NCBI GenBank assembly: GCA_947627485.1
Contig: CANQWF010000005.1
Coordinates: 1 to 44,335 of the forward strand
Source: an uncultured Clostridia bacterium
GTDB taxonomy: Bacteria > Bacillota > Clostridia > TANB77 > CAG-508
Length of the DNA stretch: 44,335 nucleotides
Direction of reading: 5' to 3'
The translations under genes were made by a program, and so were the position numbers. The notes under the pieces are model-generated. The model ran no database searches. It saw only the letters and a list, made by a program, of their open reading frames with translations, and had not been told where the DNA came from. This document shows, piece by piece, positions 10,156 through 18,366 of this stretch. Numbering within the stretch: the first letter of the stretch is position 1; every line of letters starts with the position of its first letter.

Positions 10156-10719
10156 TTGAAGAGACTGGCAAAAATTTTAATAATACTAATTATAATTTTA
10201 TTAATTTATTTTGTATTATTTAAAATAATTAAAATAGATGATATAGTAATGAAAAAGATGTATCCATTGAAGTATAGTGAATATGTAGAAAAATATTCAA
10301 AAGAATATAAGATAGATTCATATATGGTGTATGCAATAATAAAAGCAGAAAGCAACTTTAATGAAAAAGCAAAATCTGCAAGTAATGCAATAGGTTTAAT
10401 GCAAATAATGGAAAATACTGCAATAGAAACAGCAAATAAAATGGGTTTATATGTTACTAAAGAAGACTTATTTAGTCCAGAATTGAATATAAAGGTAGGA
10501 TTAAAATACTTTTGTAACTTATTAGAAAAATATAATAATAATTATTATCTAGCAATTATTGCATATAACGCAGGAATTGGAAATGTAGACAAATGGATAG
10601 CTGATGGAATTATAAAAGAAGACGCATCAGATATAGAAAATGTTCCTTTTAAAGAAACTAATAATTATGTAAGAAAAATATTAAGAGATTACAATATATA
10701 TGTAAATCTATATAAATAA
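10156..10719 (+). CDS. Membrane-anchored soluble lytic transglycosylase (SLT domain)
   Basis: A 187-residue protein with one N-terminal membrane segment (about residues 4-24) and an extracytoplasmic SLT/lysozyme-like domain. The catalytic Glu is in YAIIKAESNFNEKAKS (about residues 61-76), followed by the family's AIGLMQIM block and AYNAGIGNVDKW. It cleaves the MurNAc-GlcNAc bond of peptidoglycan to form an anhydro product. The start is TTG at 10156 with AAGGAGAT at 10144-10151. It stands between two fold-back elements and is convergent with the minus-strand pncB. Confidence 0.88.
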   Translation: MKRLAKILIILIIILLIYFVLFKIIKIDDIVMKKMYPLKYSEYVEKYSKEYKIDSYMVYAIIKAESNFNEKAKSASNAIGLMQIMENTAIETANKMGLYVTKEDLFSPELNIKVGLKYFCNLLEKYNNNYYLAIIAYNAGIGNVDKWIADGIIKEDASDIENVPFKETNNYVRKILRDYNIYVNLYK

Positions 10720-10722
10720 TTT

Positions 10723-10917
10723 AATTGTAGTTTGTTTTTTAGGTTCTTTAGGGAAGGTTATAATTATTTGTTTCCAACGCGAATTCCGTTACTGAAACTG
10801 TAAGTTGCTAAAAGCAACAACAGTTTCATGTAACGAAAGCTGGATCGCGCAGGCTGAGAAACAAATAATTATTAACCTTTCCTACGAACCAATTAAACAT
10901 TTCTACAAACTACAATT
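10723..10917. repeat. Fold-back element 2 (195 bp, between convergent genes)
   Basis: Nested inverted repeats span almost the whole gap between the transglycosylase (+) and pncB (-). The outer arms AATTGTAGTTTGT (10723-10735) and ACAAACTACAATT (10905-10917) are perfect. The next layer pairs GGGAAGGTTATAATTATTTG (from 10751) with the region at 10858-10882. The centre contains CGTTACTGAAACTGT against ACAGTTTCATGTAACG and a GTTGC-TAAAA-GCAAC hairpin. The right arm overlaps the pncB stop codon. Its sequence is unrelated to fold-back element 1. A bidirectional termination role is plausible from its position. Confidence 0.7.
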
Positions 10918-12345
10918 TATTATTTAACAATTCATTTTTTAAATCCCATAGCCTTTGAGATAAATCTACATAGTATTTATGTGGATTTTTTATACGTTTT
11001 ACCTCATTCCATAATGTGTCTAATTCTTTTTTTGCATTTTGTGCAATTGTATCTAAATCTGGCGAATTGTATACAAGTTTTCCATTATCAAAAATTAATT
11101 CTTGAAGTGGCCTTACAGTATAATTAGTTAATTTTTTCTTTTTCCATGTTGAGTTAGGGTCAAATATAGAGTATTCATCTTCAGGAATTATTTCGTCATG
11201 CAAAGTAATTACATCAGCCAAGGCTTTATTTGTTGATTTATCATAAAATCTATATACTTTTTTAAATCCTGGATTAGTAATTTTAATTACATTATTAGAC
11301 ACTTTTATTTTAGGAATAATTTTTTCATCCTTTTCAATTGCAACTAATTTATAAACACCACCAAAAACAGGATTGCTTTTAGCAGTGATTAAATTTTCAC
11401 CTACACCAAATAAGTCTATTTTTGCGCCTTCGTCTAATAAAGAAGTAATTACATATTCATCAAGTGAATTTGTGCCACATATTTTACAATCTTCAAAACC
11501 AGCATCATCTAATATAGCTCTAATTTGTTTAGATAAGTAAGATAAATCTCCACTATCTAATCTAACTGCTTTAGGTCTATATCCATTTGGGACTAAAACT
11601 TCGTTAAAGACTTTGATTGCATTTTTAATACCAGAATTAATTGTATCATATGTATCTATTAATAATGTACAATCATTAGGGTAATTTTCAGCATAAGCTT
11701 TAAAAGCTTCATATTCAGAATCAAATGCTTGTATAAAACTATGTGCCATAGTTCCGACTTGCAGGTACATTCCATTCTTTAGAAGTTAAAGTACAAGAAG
11801 TACCAATGCATCCACCTATAATTGCAGCTCTTGCACCAAAAACAGCTGCATCTATACTATGAGCTCTTCTTGCGCCAAACTCCATTACAGGACGACCTTG
11901 CGCTGAATTTACTATTCTACTAGCCTTAGTTGCAATTAATGATTGATGATTAATTAAACAAAGTATTGTAGTTTCTAAAAGTTGTGCTTCAATAAGAGGT
12001 GCTTTAACAGTAATTAGAGGTTCATTTGGAAAAACTACAGTTCCTTCTGGAACGGACCAAATTGTTCCTGTGAATTTAAAGTTTTTTAAATAATCTAAAA
12101 AATCATCTGAAAATATATTTTTACTCTTTAAAAATTCAATATCTTCAGAAGTAAATTTTAAGTTTTTTACATAATCAATTATTTGTTCTAAACCTGCAAA
12201 TATAACATAACCACCATTATCTGGTATTGCCCTAAAAAATACATCAAAATAGCTTCCGAGTATTTGTCATATTTTTAGAGAAAAATCCGTTTGACATTGT
12301 AAATTCATAAAAATCTGTTACTAATTCTAATTTTCTTTCTTCCAT
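10910..12345 (-). CDS. pncB: Nicotinate phosphoribosyltransferase, needs two +1 frameshifts
   Basis: This enzyme converts nicotinate, PRPP and ATP to nicotinate mononucleotide for NAD salvage. AAAAGGAG before the ATG at 12345 supports the start (MEERKLELVTDFYEFTMSNG). The zero frame breaks at CGG 12258-12256 (ACT CGG AAG, TGA four codons later) and again at CGG 11756-11754 (AGT CGG AAC, TAG five codons later). Skipping one C at each gives a 477-residue protein of family length: MTNTGSYFDVFFRAIP, FAGLEQI, the GRPVMEFGARRAH block, EWNVPASGTMAHSF, RLDSGDLSYLSKQIR and FGVGENL. These two are the only CGG triplets on the coding strand of this gene. The gene has no other defect and ends inside fold-back element 2. 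Confidence 0.93.
11754..11756 (-). other. +1 frameshift site 2 in pncB (AGT C GGA)
   Basis: On the coding strand AGT CGG AAC must be read AGT (C) GGA ACT to give the conserved PASGTMAHSF motif of nicotinate phosphoribosyltransferase. Without the shift, TAG follows after AAC TAT GGC ACA. The interval from the first site is exactly 167 codons. Confidence 0.85.
12256..12258 (-). other. +1 frameshift site 1 in pncB (ACT C GGA)
   Basis: On the coding strand, codon 30 is CGG in AAT ACT CGG AAG CTA TTT TGA. Skipping the C gives N-T-G-S-Y-F-D-V-F-F-R, the family-conserved N-terminal segment. This site lies on the minus strand, so the pattern follows gene orientation. Confidence 0.85.
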
Positions 12346-12395
12346 ATCTATACTCCTTTTTTTGTAATCATTATATCACTAATGTCAAGAAAAGG

Positions 12396-12432
12396 AAAAC
12401 CCTCTCTAATTTAATACATTAGAGAGAGTTTT
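12396..12432 (-). terminator. Rho-independent-type hairpin downstream of the 12438-12815 gene
   Basis: AAAACCCTCTCTAAT (12396-12410) and ATTAGAGAGAGTTTT (12418-12432) form a 15-bp stem with one non-Watson-Crick position and a 7-base loop. It starts 5 bases past the stop codon of the minus-strand gene. The 3' arm on the minus strand ends in a short T run. Confidence 0.7.
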
Positions 12433-12437
12433 AAGGA

Positions 12438-12815
12438 TTATTCATTCAGAATAAATATTATTGATACATAATAAGTAGGATCTGAATGAATACTGTGAAG
12501 ATAAGGAACCGTATCGCCATTTATTTCTATATCGAAAACATTACCCCAATTAAAATTAGAGTAATCCATTAATTCGGCGGCGCATTCTTTACTACCATAG
12601 TGTTTAGTTAAAAATTCAAGAAAAACCTTGTCTGAATCTTTTTTCTTAACTTCGTCACTAAGTATAGATAGTTGCTTTTCATTTAACCGTGAGATTAAAT
12701 CAATTGCAAATTTCTCATGGCTCCTTAAAATCATAAGGTTTTTAGGAAGTTTGTCTGCAAGAGAAATAATTATATCTTTTGCAGGTGTTGCTTGTTGAAT
12801 TCTTGTCGTAACCAT
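12438..12815 (-). CDS. Unrecognised 125-residue protein with the only unexplained in-frame CGG
   Basis: I do not recognise this protein. I prefer the ATG at 12815 (MVTTRIQQATPAKDI) because AAGGAG then lies 8 bases upstream; the GTG at 12824 overlaps that site. It is soluble, with a helical N-terminal half and a C-terminal strand-rich part (NWGNVFDIEINGDTVPYLHSIHSD). Codon 43 (12689-12687) is CGG followed by TTA: read normally it gives ISRLNEKQL and a full protein, while the +1 reading seen elsewhere would give GGT TAA, a glycine and a stop. It also carries the GC-rich run GCGCCGCCGAA, unusual here, which may point to recent acquisition. It has its own promoter and terminator. Confidence 0.65.
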   Translation of the reverse strand: MVTTRIQQATPAKDIIISLADKLPKNLMILRSHEKFAIDLISRLNEKQLSILSDEVKKKDSDKVFLEFLTKHYGSKECAAELMDYSNFNWGNVFDIEINGDTVPYLHSIHSDPTYYVSIIFILNE

Positions 12816-12868
12816 TTTTTTCACTCCTTAATATAATTTTAAATACACTAAAAGCGTATATTATGGCA

Positions 12869-12897
12869 ATTATAACATAATATCTATTTTTGGTCAA
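12869..12897 (-). promoter_or_regulatory. Sigma-A type promoter for the 12815-12438 gene
   Basis: On the minus strand TTGACC (12897-12892), a 17-base spacer, then TATAAT (12874-12869) gives a near-consensus promoter, about 54 bases before the gene's start codon. It is divergent from the ABC-exporter promoter, which begins only 9 bases away. Confidence 0.75.
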
Positions 12898-12906
12898 TTT
12901 TGAAGA

Positions 12907-12935
12907 TTGACATTGGCAAATTTGGGTAATATAAT
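12907..12935 (+). promoter_or_regulatory. Consensus sigma-A promoter for the ABC exporter
   Basis: TTGACA (12907-12912), 17-base spacer, TATAAT (12930-12935), about 48 bases before the ATG at 12984. This is a perfect-consensus promoter and suggests strong or tightly regulated expression. No clear operator was seen. Confidence 0.8.
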
Positions 12936-12983
12936 TATATAGTTAAATATATAACAACAATTTGATGATTAAAGGAGGAAACA

Positions 12984-15575
12984 ATGCTAAAGTTAGAAAA
13001 CATTACTAAAGAGTATTTATCTGGAGATTCAAAAGTAGAAGCACTAAGGGGGATAAATATTGAATTTAGAAAGTCAGAATTTGTTTCAATACTAGGACCA
13101 AGTGGATGTGGAAAAACAACACTATTAAATATAATAGGTGGATTAGATAGATATACAAATGGTGATTTATCAGTAAATGGCAAATCTACTAAAGAATTTA
13201 AAGACAGAGATTGGGATACATATAGAAATCATTCAATAGGTTTTGTTTTTCAAAACTATAATTTAATACCACATCAAACAGTTTTATCAAATGTAGAACT
13301 TGCATTAACATTATCTGGTGTATCAAAAAAAGAAAGAAGAAAAAAAGCAATAAAAGCATTAGAAAGTGTTGGATTAAAAGACCAAATAAATAAAAAACCA
13401 AATCAAATGTCTGGTGGACAAATGCAAAGAGTAGCTATTGCAAGAGCCTTAGTAAATGACCCAGAAATAATACTAGCAGATGAACCAACAGGTGCATTAG
13501 ATACAAAAACAAGTGTCCAAATAATGGAAATATTAAAAAGTATTTCAAAAGACAAATTAATAATAATGGTAACACATAATCCAGATTTAGCAGAAAAATA
13601 TTCATCAAGAATAATAAAAGTGTTAGATGGAAAAGTTATAGATGATTCTGATCCTTATGAATCTACTGAAGTTAAGAAACAAGATAAAAAGAAAATAAAA
13701 AAACCATCAATGAGTTTTTTTACTGCCTTAAATTTAAGCTTAAATAATTTAATGACCAAAAAAGGAAGAACTTTTTTAACATCTTTTGCAGGAAGTATTG
13801 GTATTATTGGTATAGCTTTAATACTTGCAATATCTACAGGTGTACAAAATTATATAAATAAAGTAGAAGAAGATACTTTATCTTCATATCCAATTACAAT
13901 AGAAGAACAAACTATAGATATGTCTAGCATGATGGAAAGCATGATGGGAGAATCAGACCAAGATGCTTCAAGCTATGAAGAAGATAGAATTTATTCATCT
14001 GATATTATGGATGAAATGGTTTCTACACTTTCGAATAAAGTAACAAACAACAATTTAAAAAAATTGAAAAGCTATTTAGAAGAAGATAATAATCCAATAA
14101 AAGATTATTCTAATGCAATAGATTATAGTTACAATTTAAATATTAATTTATATAAAGAAAATACAGAAGACGGAATAGTAAAAGTAAATCCAAGTACTGT
14201 TATGAATGCTTTAGGTATGGGTGAAATGATTGAAGCAAGTAATAATTCTTCTATGTCTCAAGTTATGATGTCAAATACAGATGTATGGATGGAGTTATTA
14301 GATAATGAAGAATTATTACACTCACAATATAATTTACTTGCAGGTAATTGGCCTAAAAAATATAACGAAGTTGTATTAGTAGTAAATGAAAATAATGAAC
14401 TTAGTGATTATACGCTTTATTCTTTAGGATTAAAAGACCAAAATGAATTAGAAAAGAAATTTAAAGCAATGCAAAAAGGTAAAACAGTTGAAGAATCAGT
14501 TCAAACATCATACAGTTATGATGAATTACTAGGATTATCATTTAAACTAATATTAAATTCAGATTATTATACTAAACAAAATGGATTATGGATTGATAAA
14601 GAAGACGACAATAAATATATGAAGAAAAAAATAAATGAAGCAGAAAGCATTAAAGTTGTTGGAATAATAAAACAAAACCCAGATACAGTTGCAGTATCTA
14701 TGACAGAAGGAATAGGATATACAAAAGCATTAGAAGAGTATGTTATAAAAAAATCAAATGAATCAAAAATAGTAAAAGAGCAAAAAGATAAACCAGAAAT
14801 AAATGTTTTCTCAGGAATAGAATTTCCATCAGAAGATGATAAGAAAGAATTTGATTATAATTCACTATCTACAGAGCAAAAAATTGGAATGGCAACTTTA
14901 AGTGCAGAAGAATTATCACAGATGATGGAGACATATACAGAAAATATGAATTCAAGTTATGAGAAAAATCTAGAAAAATTGGGAGCTATAGATTTAAATA
15001 ACCCATCTTCAATAAGTATTTACCCGAAAGACTTTGAATCTAAAGACAAAATAACAAAAGAAATTGAAAATTATAATCAAAAGCAAAAAGATGATGGAAA
15101 AGAAGAAAATGTAATAAACTACACTGATGTAGTAGGAATTATGATGAAGTCAGTAAATAGAATTATTAATATAATTAGTTATGTTTTAATAGCTTTTGTA
15201 GCAATATCACTAATTGTATCATCAATAATGATAGGTATTATAACATATATTTCAGTACTAGAAAGGACAAAAGAAATAGGAATACTTCGTAGTATTGGTG
15301 CTTCAAAGAAAGATATTTCTAGAGTATTTAATGCAGAAACATTTATAGTAGGATTAATATCAGGACTTCTCGGAATAGGAATAACAGTTCTGCTTACAAT
15401 TCCAATTAATGCAGCAATATTTAGTCTTACAGGAGTAAATGTAAGAACAATGGTACCACCAGTTGCGGGAGCAATACTTGTTATTATAAGTATGCTACTT
15501 ACAATAACTGCGGGACTAATACCTTCAAAAATGGCAAGTAAGAAAGATCCAGTAGTTGCATTAAGAGTTGATTAA
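12984..15575 (+). CDS. ABC exporter, ATPase fused to FtsX/MacB-type permease
   Basis: An 863-residue fusion. The N-terminal ATPase (about 1-225) has Walker A GPSGCGKT (38-45), signature SGGQ (143-146), Walker B ILADEP (163-168) and His in VTHNP. A first membrane helix lies near 263-285 (TSFAGSIGIIGIALILAIS), followed by a large external domain with Met/Ser/Asp-rich stretches, then three C-terminal helices (about 725-855) with the FtsX-type ERTKEIGILRSIGASKKDI. Such MacB-like exporters handle peptides, antibiotics or envelope proteins; the substrate is not deducible. AAAGGAGG precedes the ATG and a consensus promoter lies upstream. No adaptor gene is adjacent, but a papain-like hydrolase gene follows directly. 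Confidence 0.88.
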   Translation: MLKLENITKEYLSGDSKVEALRGINIEFRKSEFVSILGPSGCGKTTLLNIIGGLDRYTNGDLSVNGKSTKEFKDRDWDTYRNHSIGFVFQNYNLIPHQTVLSNVELALTLSGVSKKERRKKAIKALESVGLKDQINKKPNQMSGGQMQRVAIARALVNDPEIILADEPTGALDTKTSVQIMEILKSISKDKLIIMVTHNPDLAEKYSSRIIKVLDGKVIDDSDPYESTEVKKQDKKKIKKPSMSFFTALNLSLNNLMTKKGRTFLTSFAGSIGIIGIALILAISTGVQNYINKVEEDTLSSYPITIEEQTIDMSSMMESMMGESDQDASSYEEDRIYSSDIMDEMVSTLSNKVTNNNLKKLKSYLEEDNNPIKDYSNAIDYSYNLNINLYKENTEDGIVKVNPSTVMNALGMGEMIEASNNSSMSQVMMSNTDVWMELLDNEELLHSQYNLLAGNWPKKYNEVVLVVNENNELSDYTLYSLGLKDQNELEKKFKAMQKGKTVEESVQTSYSYDELLGLSFKLILNSDYYTKQNGLWIDKEDDNKYMKKKINEAESIKVVGIIKQNPDTVAVSMTEGIGYTKALEEYVIKKSNESKIVKEQKDKPEINVFSGIEFPSEDDKKEFDYNSLSTEQKIGMATLSAEELSQMMETYTENMNSSYEKNLEKLGAIDLNNPSSISIYPKDFESKDKITKEIENYNQKQKDDGKEENVINYTDVVGIMMKSVNRIINIISYVLIAFVAISLIVSSIMIGIITYISVLERTKEIGILRSIGASKKDISRVFNAETFIVGLISGLLGIGITVLLTIPINAAIFSLTGVNVRTMVPPVAGAILVIISMLLTITAGLIPSKMASKKDPVVALRVD

Positions 15576-15588
15576 TGGAGATGAAGTA

Positions 15589-16149
15589 ATGAAAGAAATA
15601 TATATTGTACTAACACATACAGGAACAGCATTATCAAATATAGTAAAATATTATACTAAGAAAAAATATACACATGTTTCAATAGGACTAGATTTGGATT
15701 TAAAGGAATTATATTCATTTGGAAGATTAAATCCATATAATCCATATAAAGGTGGTTTTATACATGAAGAAATAAATAAAGGAACTTATGCTAGATTTAA
15801 AAATACTATATCTGCAATATATTCATTAAAAATAACAGATAAACAATTTGTAAAAATTGAATCATTGATTAAACAAATGTATGAAGAAAAAAGTAAATAC
15901 AAATTTAATGTAATAGGATTATTTTTAGTAAGTATAAATAAAAAGTATCAAAAAGAAAATAAATATTATTGTGCAGAATTTGTAAAATATATTTTGGAAA
16001 CTTGCTTAAATAAAAATCTTTTACCACAAATAATAAAGCCTATGGATTTTTTAGAATTAGATAATATGGATCTTATATATGAGGGACTTTTAGCAAATTA
16101 TGGACATAGCAATATTATCGAAAATAACAAGGAATATGAAATTGTATAA
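15589..16149 (+). CDS. Putative papain-like (NlpC/P60-related, YiiX-like) cysteine hydrolase
   Basis: The ATG at 15589 is preferred because GGAGATG sits upstream; the protein is then 186 residues with no signal peptide. The order KYTHVSIGLD (His), GGFIHEEI and KYYCAEFVKYILE (Cys) is that of a circularly permuted NlpC/P60-type hydrolase of the YiiX/YaeF kind, where His precedes Cys. The Cys in the CAEF motif at the start of a helix is the probable nucleophile. Members cut amide or ester bonds in peptidoglycan or lipids; the target here is unknown. It begins 13 bases after the ABC exporter stop and is probably in its operon. Confidence 0.6.
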   Translation: MKEIYIVLTHTGTALSNIVKYYTKKKYTHVSIGLDLDLKELYSFGRLNPYNPYKGGFIHEEINKGTYARFKNTISAIYSLKITDKQFVKIESLIKQMYEEKSKYKFNVIGLFLVSINKKYQKENKYYCAEFVKYILETCLNKNLLPQIIKPMDFLELDNMDLIYEGLLANYGHSNIIENNKEYEIV

Positions 16150-16186
16150 TTTTATAGAATAAATTTATAAGAAAGGGATGATTATA

Positions 16187-17065
16187 ATGGAAAAATCAAA
16201 AGTATATTTCTGCAAAGAAATTACACCAGAAAACATTGTTAAAATGTATGACGTACTTAAAAAACCATTAACAGGAAAAGTAGCAGTAAAATTACATTCA
16301 GGAGAAAGAGGAAATCAAAACTATATAAGACCAGAAATGGTAAAAAATATAGTAGAGCATGTAAATGGGACAGTAGTAGAATGTAATACAGCGTATGAAG
16401 GAGCAAGAGATACAACAGAAAAACATAAGGAATTAATGAAAGAACATGGATGGAGCAAATATTTTGATGTAGATATTATGGATGCAGAAGGTGAAGACAA
16501 AGTACTAGAAATACCTAATGGAAAGGTAATTAAGAAAAACTATGTTGGAAAAAATATAGACAATTATGATTCAATGTTAGTTTTATCACACTTTAAAGGA
16601 CATCCAATGGGAGGCTATGGAGGAGCACTAAAACAATTATCAATAGGTGTAGCGTCAGGTAAAGGTAAAAGATATATCCATTGTGTTGGAAAAGAAAATG
16701 GAACTTATGAAGAAATGTTTCAAGTAGACCAATTAAAATTTTTAGAAGCTATGGCAGATGCAGCAAGTAGTGTTACTAAAAAATTCGAAGGAAACATCGT
16801 ATATATAAATGTGATGTGCAATATGAGTGTAGACTGTGATTGTTGCTCTGTTGCAGAAGATCCATGCATAAAAGATATTGGAATATTAGCATCTTTAGAT
16901 CCAGTTGCAATAGATCAGGCTTGTATAGATTTAGTTAAAAATTCTAATGATGAAGGAAAAGAACATTTATTAGAAAGAATAGAGTCTAGACAAGGAATAC
17001 ACACGATCGAAGCAGCAAGTGATTTAGGAATTGGAAGCAGAGATTATGAATTAATAGAAATATAG
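16187..17065 (+). CDS. DUF362 domain protein
   Basis: The start at 16187 (MEKSKVYFCKEITPEN) is chosen over 16178 because AAAGGG then has a 9-base spacing; length is 292 residues. The whole protein matches the DUF362 pattern: VAVKLHSGERGNQNYIRPE, LVLSHFKGHPMGGYGGALKQ, GIASGKGK-like GVASGKGK, and YINVMCNMSVDCDCC followed by SLDPVAIDQACIDLV. The Cys-rich segment (about residues 213-225) might bind metal or an Fe-S cluster, but the two ferredoxin repeats found in longer family members are absent. The biochemical function is not established. It heads a cluster with an ECF S component, DUF1893 and a small Cys-rich protein. Confidence 0.8.
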   Translation: MEKSKVYFCKEITPENIVKMYDVLKKPLTGKVAVKLHSGERGNQNYIRPEMVKNIVEHVNGTVVECNTAYEGARDTTEKHKELMKEHGWSKYFDVDIMDAEGEDKVLEIPNGKVIKKNYVGKNIDNYDSMLVLSHFKGHPMGGYGGALKQLSIGVASGKGKRYIHCVGKENGTYEEMFQVDQLKFLEAMADAASSVTKKFEGNIVYINVMCNMSVDCDCCSVAEDPCIKDIGILASLDPVAIDQACIDLVKNSNDEGKEHLLERIESRQGIHTIEAASDLGIGSRDYELIEI

Positions 17066-17077
17066 GAGGAAAATATT

Positions 17078-17644
17078 ATGATGGAAAAAATAGAAGAAAT
17101 GAAAAAAGAAAATAAAATGTTGAAAGCATTATCAACAAGAAAGGCAAAATATATAATTGGTACAGTTCTTTTAAGTGGAATAGGTGTAGCATTGCCAAGA
17201 ATATTTCATGTTTTAGCAGGAAGTTCAGCTGGTACAACATTTTTACCAATGCATATAGCAGTTTTAATTGCTGCATTAACATTTGGAATATTTAGTGGAA
17301 GTATAGTAGCAGGTGCATCTATAATATTTAGTTATTTATTAACAGGAATGCCAAATCTTGCAAGATTACCATACATGCTTATAGAATTAGTAATTTATGC
17401 AGTACTACTTGGATTGTTTAATAAAAAATTTAATAAATATATTTCATTGATTGCAACAATTATACTAGGAAGAGTAATTTATTCAGGAGTATTATTTGTA
17501 GCAATAAATGTATTTGGATTTAGTACTTATGGAATATCAGTAATAGAAAGCATAAAAGCAGGATTACCTGGAATTGTTATTCAACTTTTATGTGTTCCAT
17601 TTATTGCTAAGGCAATAGAGAAAGGGATAAAACTACATGAATAA
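17078..17644 (+). CDS. ECF-type transporter substrate-binding (S) component
   Basis: A 188-residue membrane protein with about six hydrophobic segments. FLPMHIAVLIAALTFGIFSG followed by SYLLTGMPNLARLPYMLIEL is characteristic of ECF S components, where PMH and the TGMP loop recur. It would bind a vitamin or metal-type substrate and use a shared EcfAA'T energising module, which is not in this window. A short coiled, charged N terminus precedes the first helix. AGGAGG at 17065-17070 supports the start. It overlaps the DUF1893 gene by 8 bases. The ligand cannot be assigned from sequence. Confidence 0.75.
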   Translation: MMEKIEEMKKENKMLKALSTRKAKYIIGTVLLSGIGVALPRIFHVLAGSSAGTTFLPMHIAVLIAALTFGIFSGSIVAGASIIFSYLLTGMPNLARLPYMLIELVIYAVLLGLFNKKFNKYISLIATIILGRVIYSGVLFVAINVFGFSTYGISVIESIKAGLPGIVIQLLCVPFIAKAIEKGIKLHE

Positions 17645-18047
17645 TTTAGAAAAAATAAAAAATATATTATTAGAAAAAAACGCTTCTTTAGTAGTATTGT
17701 ATAAAGATGGAGAAATAAAAGAGTATTATCAGGATAGAATAAAAGATATAAAAGAAATTTTAATGCAAGATAAATCACAACTAAAAGATACTATAGTTGC
17801 AGATAAAGTAATTGGAAAAGTTGCAGCATCAATTTTAGCAGTAGCAGGAGTTAAAGAAATATATGCAGACATAATAAGTGAATTTGCAATTCCTGTACTA
17901 GAAAAAAACAATATTAAATACGAATTTAAAAATAAAGTGGAATATATAAAAAACAAAGATAATACAGGAATGTGCCCAATGGAAAACAAATATAAAGACG
18001 AAACAGATATAAATATTATTTATAATGAAATGATTGGAGAAAAATAG
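17637..18047 (+). CDS. DUF1893 family protein
   Basis: A 136-residue soluble protein. NASLVVLYKDGEIKEYY near the N terminus and VADKVIGKVAASILAVAGVKEIYADIISE (about residues 54-82) match DUF1893, a family of cytidine-deaminase-like fold proteins of unknown role. The C-terminal tail after residue 105 is longer than I expect for the core domain and contains CPMENKYKDET. Its start overlaps the ECF S-component stop and its stop is followed one base later by the Cys-rich ORF, so the four genes from 16187 are one operon. Confidence 0.75.
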   Translation: MNNLEKIKNILLEKNASLVVLYKDGEIKEYYQDRIKDIKEILMQDKSQLKDTIVADKVIGKVAASILAVAGVKEIYADIISEFAIPVLEKNNIKYEFKNKVEYIKNKDNTGMCPMENKYKDETDINIIYNEMIGEK

Positions 18048-18048
18048 A

Positions 18049-18204
18049 ATGAATGAAGAAGACATTGAATTAAAAGAATATTTATCTAAAATGAATTGTA
18101 GAGGATGTTATAACTGTTGCCCTTTGAATAATCCGATATGTGGGAGAAGTAAAATCTTTATAGATGAAGCAATTGAAAAATATAAAAATATACAAAAAAA
18201 GTAG
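18049..18204 (+). CDS. Small cysteine-rich protein (51 residues)
   Basis: An ORF of 51 codons starting one base after the DUF1893 stop codon. Five cysteines are arranged as CRGCYNCC followed by C six residues on (CPLNNPIC), so C-x2-C-x2-C-C-x6-C, a plausible metal or Fe-S ligand set. The rest is Lys/Glu-rich and helical. I do not recognise a family. The tight spacing and conserved-looking cysteine cluster argue that it is real. It might be a metal-handling partner of the DUF362/ECF cluster. Confidence 0.55.
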   Translation: MNEEDIELKEYLSKMNCRGCYNCCPLNNPICGRSKIFIDEAIEKYKNIQKK

Positions 18205-18286
18205 AACTAAAAATGTAACAAATTTGTAATGAAAATGTAACAAAACAGCTTAACCTTGATATTACTAAATTTTAAGAGAGTCAATT

Positions 18287-18325
18287 AAAATGTTGTTGCA
18301 AATGCAACAACATTTTAATTTTTTT
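18287..18325 (+). terminator. Terminator after the DUF362-ECF operon
   Basis: A perfect 14-bp stem (AAAATGTTGTTGCA at 18287-18300, TGCAACAACATTTT at 18303-18316) with a 2-base AA loop, followed by AATTTTTTT. It separates the upstream operon from nrdD. Confidence 0.8.
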
Positions 18326-18329
18326 GTGG

Positions 18330-18335
18330 TATAAT
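18330..18335 (+). promoter_or_regulatory. Candidate -10 box for nrdDG
   Basis: TATAAT lies 31 bases before the nrdD ATG and just after the terminator. No good -35 hexamer is present at the right distance, because that position falls within the terminator arm. Expression may rely on an activator, or the hairpin may double as an operator. Confidence 0.35.
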
Positions 18336-18366
18336 TCTATTACATTACGAAAGGGGAGATATTAAT

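Noticed and set aside
9979..10917. tRNA or riboswitch genes in the fold-back elements
   Set aside because: No cloverleaf, TTCGANNC arm, CCA end or known riboswitch core was seen; the structures are simple long inverted repeats.
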